Assembly (NCBI GenBank): GCA_016893485.2
Contig: JAFEKX020000001.1
Location: 1,798,001-1,862,000, forward strand
Direction of reading: 5' to 3'
Length of the DNA stretch: 64,000 nt
From: Streptomyces sp. P3
GTDB lineage: Bacteria > Actinomycetota > Actinomycetes > Streptomycetales > Streptomycetaceae
Below are positions 61,327-64,000 of this stretch, in pieces. The notes under the pieces are model-generated. The model ran no database searches and was not told where the DNA came from. It worked only from the letters and a program-made list of their open reading frames with translations. The stretch's first letter is position 1. The number at the start of each line of letters is the position of its first letter. A program made the position numbers and the translations under genes.

Positions 61327-62903
61327 TCACCAGCTGGTCTTGCGGTACAGCTCCCACATCATCATGATCGTCGACGGGTCGAGGGACTGCTCACCGCCGG
61401 AGATGTCGTCGCTCGCGGCGACGTACTGCCGGCCCTGCCACAGCGGCAGCAGCCGTGCGTCGTCCACCAGGACCTGCTGCGCGTCCTCGAACTCCTTGAC
61501 CACGTCGGCCCGGTCGCTCTCCCGGCGGGACTCGGGCAGCAGCACGTCGGTGATCCTGGTCGACAGGTAGGGCGTGCCGAGGGCGTTCTGCTGCCCCACG
61601 AAGGGCGCGATGAAATTCTCGGCGTCGGGGAAGTCCGGGGACCAGCCGCGCCCGAACACCGGGTACTCGCCCTTCTGGTAACCCGTCACGTATGTCTTCC
61701 AGGGGCGGCTCCGCAGGGTGACCGTGAAGAGCCCGGAGTCGTCCAACTGCCGCTTCAGTTCCCGGAATTCGAGGCCGGTCTCGGAGCCGTAGCGGTCGCT
61801 GGTGTACCAGAGGGTGAGGGGGACGCGCTGGTGGATGCCCGCGTCGGTGAGGAGCTTGCGGGCCTTGGGGACGCTGGGGTCTCGAAGTCGTCGAAGAAGG
61901 CGGTGGTGTGGCCGGTCAGGCCCTTCGGGACCATCGAGTAGAGCGGGTCCACGGTGTCGCGGTAGATCTTGTGGGTGATCGCCCCGCGGTCGACGAGCTG
62001 CGCTACGGCCTTGCGGACGGCGATGTTGCCGGCCCAGCGGTCCTTGGGGTTGAACACCAGGTAGTTGATGTCGGTGCCGGAGCCGTCGACCAGTTGCAGG
62101 CTCTTCGAGGCGCGGCCCTGGAGGGCGATGATGTCGTCGGCGGCGAGGCCTCGGTAGGTGACGTCGATCCGCTTGTCCCGCAGGGCCTTCACCATGGTGG
62201 CGGAATCCTGGAAGTAGCGGATCGTCACCGCGCTGTTCTCCCGCCGGGCGAAGCCCTTGTAGCGGTCGTTGCGCACGAGTTGGGCCCGTTTCCCGTCGTC
62301 GTACGACGTGAGGGTGTACGGCCCGGAGCCGAAGACCTTGCCGTCCTTGCGCAGGGAGTGCGCGGGGTAGTCGTCGGGGTCGACGATCGACATGGCGGGG
62401 GTGGCGAGCACGAACGGGAAGGTGGCGTCGGGCTTGTTGAGGTGGAAGACGACGTCGCGGTCGCCCGCTGCCTCCACCCGGTCGAGGCTGCCCAGCAGGC
62501 CGGCGGGTCCGCCCGACACGTTGATCAGGCGGATGCGGTCGATGGAGTGCTTGACGGCCTGCGCGTCGAGGCGGTCGCCGTCGGCGAACCTCATGTCGGC
62601 GCGGAGTTCGCAGCGGTACGTCGTGTTCGAACCGTCGGTGAAACGGCAGGACTTGGCCGCGTCCGGCTTTGGTGTGGTCGCGCCGGAGGGGTAGGCGAGC
62701 AGCGTCTGGTAGATGTTGCGGAACAGCTCCCAGGAGCCGTCCCAGGACGCGGCCGGGTCGAGGGTGCTGGGGGCGCTGGTGGTCCCGACGACGATGGGTC
62801 CGCGGTCGTCGGAGTTCCCGTTCGAGAACACTCCGCATCCGGCTGCCAGGGATATCGACGCGATCGCCGCGCCCGCCCGCAGGCCTCGGTTCCGGTTGAA
62901 CAC
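61327..62903 (-). CDS. Family 5 extracellular peptide-binding lipoprotein (frameshifted)
   Basis: About 525-residue solute-binding protein of ABC oligopeptide/nickel systems. Signal: MFNRNRGLRAGAAIASISLAAGC with lipobox LAAGC (Cys23). Body: VVGTTSAPSTLDPAASWDGSWELFRNIYQTLLAYPSG is the SBP5 start, then LRADMRFADGDRLDAQAVKHSIDRI, FGSGPYTLTSYDDGKRAQLVRNDRYKG and YFQDSATMVKALRDKRIDVTYRGL. One frame change near 61882. No permease or ATPase genes adjoin it, so it must use a transporter encoded elsewhere. A palindrome lies 101 bp upstream. Confidence 0.88.
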
Positions 62904-63003
62904 GCGCTCGCTCCTCGATCCGCCGTGCCAAGGGTCGGCAGACCGTACCGCAGTTCCGCGGCCCGAAATGGTGGTTCGGGAGGGGCTGTTGAGCAGCGAT
63001 TTT

Positions 63004-63019
63004 ATGACGACGTTGTCAT
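63004..63019. promoter_or_regulatory. Palindrome upstream of the peptide-binding lipoprotein
   Basis: ATGACGACGTTGTCAT matches its reverse complement at 14 of 16 positions. The core TGACnACGTnGTCA is the kind of site bound by LacI/ROK-type repressors. It lies in the 200-bp promoter region of the lipoprotein gene. Confidence 0.45.
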
Positions 63020-63048
63020 TCGGCTGTGCGCGTTCTTTGTCTCGACAG

Positions 63049-63091
63049 GGGCGCCGGTTCCGTCAAGGGAACAGTGAAGGGACCGGCGCCC
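63049..63091. terminator. Hairpin after fabG
   Basis: GGGCGCCGGTTCC (63049-63061) pairs with GGACCGGCGCCC (63080-63091), with one bulged T and an 18-nt loop. It begins 13 nt beyond the fabG stop on the minus strand. Confidence 0.6.
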
Positions 63092-63103
63092 GTGCGGAGT
63101 TGA

Positions 63104-63864
63104 TCAGCCGACTCCGGCGTTGAGGAGGATGCCTCCGTCGACGACGAGGGTCTGGCCGGTGATCCAGTCGGACTGGTCCGAGGTGAGGAACGCGGCGGCG
63201 CCGCCGATGTCGGAGGGGACGCCGAGCCGGGCCAGCGGGTAGGACGCGGCGGCCTCCTCCTCGCGGCCCTCGTACAGGGCGGCGGCGGCTTGGTCTTCAC
63301 GACCGCTGGGGCGATCGAGTTGACCCGCACGCCGGGCGCGAACTCGTGCGCCAGCTGGAGGGTGAGGTTGACCATCGCGGCCTTGCTGACGCCGTACGCG
63401 CCGATGAACGGCGAGGCGGAGATCCCGGCGAGGGAGGCGATGTTGACGATGGCGCCGCCGTTGTCCTTCTGCCAGGCGTGCCAGGTCTTCTGGGCGAAGC
63501 CGAGGGCCGAGATGACGTTGGTCTCGAAGACCTTGCGGGCGACGTTCAGGTCGAGGTCGGCGATGGGGCCGAACACCGGGTTCGTGCCGGCGTTGTTGAC
63601 CAGGAAGTCGACGCGGCCGAAGGCCTCCATCGTGCGCTCGACGACGACGGCCTGGTGGGCCTCGTCGTGGGCCTTGCCCGCGACGCCGATGACGCGGTCG
63701 GCGCCGAGGGTCTCGACGGCCTCCTTGAGGGCTTCCTCGCTGCGGCCGGTGATGCAGACCCGGTCGCCGCGGGCGAGCAGCGCCTCGGCGACGCCGTAGC
63801 CGATGCCTCGGCTGGCGCCGGTGATGACGGCGACCTTGCCGGAGAGTTCGGGGAGTTCAGTCAT
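63104..63864 (-). CDS. fabG: SDR-family 3-oxoacyl-ACP reductase-like (frameshifted)
   Basis: About 253-residue SDR. Cofactor motif TGASRGIGYG, NNAG motif LVNNAGTNP, catalytic Ser in NIASLAGIS and Y-x3-K as AYGVSKAAM, all intact. C-terminus after one frame change near 63292 (VVKT to ALYEGREEEAAASYPLARLGVPSDIGGAAAFL) ends SDWITGQTLVVDGGILLNAGVG. Start MTELPELSGK at 63864. It is 12 nt downstream of another SDR gene, so the two are co-transcribed. Exact substrate is not certain; the name fabG follows the S. coelicolor neighbour I recall. Confidence 0.85.
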
Positions 63865-63876
63865 TTTTCGTGTTCC

Positions 63877-64000
63877 CTAGTTGAGCGGTCCGCCGGCGAC
63901 GTACAGCACCTGGCCGGAGACGAACCCGGCCGCCTCGTTGGTGAAGAAGGCGACGGCGTTGGCGATGTCGTCGGGCTCGCCGACGCGCTGCACCGGGATC
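63877..64000 (-). CDS. SDR-family protein, 3' end only
   Basis: The last 40 codons of another SDR: IPVQRVGEPDDIANAVAFF, then TNEAAGFVSGQVLYVAGGPLN and TAG. The pattern R-x-G-x-P-x-D-I-A-x-A-V-x-F-F and G-Q-V-L-Y-V-x-G-G-P is the classic C-terminus of FabG-type reductases. The gene is truncated by the window edge. It lies 12 nt upstream of fabG in the same operon. Confidence 0.8.
   Translation of the reverse strand, partial: IPVQRVGEPDDIANAVAFFTNEAAGFVSGQVLYVAGGPLN

Overview
The window is high-GC actinobacterial DNA, almost certainly Streptomyces. The evidence is the codon bias, GTG starts, ATGA/GTGA stop-start overlaps, a divergent EF-Tu of the tuf3 type, and siderophore and lipoprotein families typical of the genus. 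It has two parts.

(1) About 1-34.9 kb is an iron-regulated non-ribosomal peptide siderophore locus. It holds a heterodimeric ABC exporter pair, a ferri-siderophore-binding lipoprotein, an MbtH-like protein, a ~22-kb NRPS gene on the minus strand, two FecCD-type permeases with a FecE-type ATPase, an N-hydroxyornithine formyltransferase and an L-ornithine N5-monooxygenase. Flanking these are an isochorismatase-fold protein lacking its catalytic Asp and an amidohydrolase preceded by its own iron box. Four 19-bp DmdR/IdeR-like iron boxes lie in the promoters: two between the NRPS and the permeases, one between formyltransferase and monooxygenase, one before the amidohydrolase. The NRPS reads as six modules: (partial C)-A-MT-T / C-A-T / C-A-MT-T / C-A-T / C-A-T / C-A-T-E. 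Adenylation pockets read by eye give Ser for A2, A4 and A5 and the hydroxyornithine code DMENLGLINK for A3; A1 and A6 are probably ornithine-type. The predicted product is a hexapeptide tris-hydroxamate: N-Me-(formyl)hydroxyOrn - Ser - N-Me-hydroxyOrn - Ser - Ser - (hydroxy)Orn. This composition recalls the albachelin/tsukubachelin/scabichelin group (from memory, not searched). No thioesterase domain was found.

(2) About 35-64 kb is mostly conserved chromosome: a Tat-exported GH3 glycosidase, a membrane protein joining a sigma/zinc-finger-like N-terminus to a ricin-type lectin domain, galU, a hot-dog thioesterase, a membrane protein, an MFS transporter, a spermidine-synthase-like protein, tuf3, an AlkD-like glycosylase, a VTT membrane protein, a thiolase with a divergent HxlR regulator, a sugar-catabolic operon (Gfo/Idh oxidoreductase, PmoA-like protein, cupin), uppP, small proteins, lnt, a second Gfo/Idh oxidoreductase, a DinB-family protein, a lipoprotein, ung, a peptide-binding lipoprotein and two fabG-type SDRs. 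The order tuf3 ... lnt ... ung ... fabG resembles the S. coelicolor region around SCO1321-SCO1346 (from memory).

Caution: most long genes, including housekeeping ones (tuf3, ung, lnt, uppP), are broken by single-base frameshifts. Most of these fit a G/C run of four to six bases read one base short. I treat them as sequence errors and annotate whole genes across them, so coordinates are gene envelopes and protein lengths are approximate.
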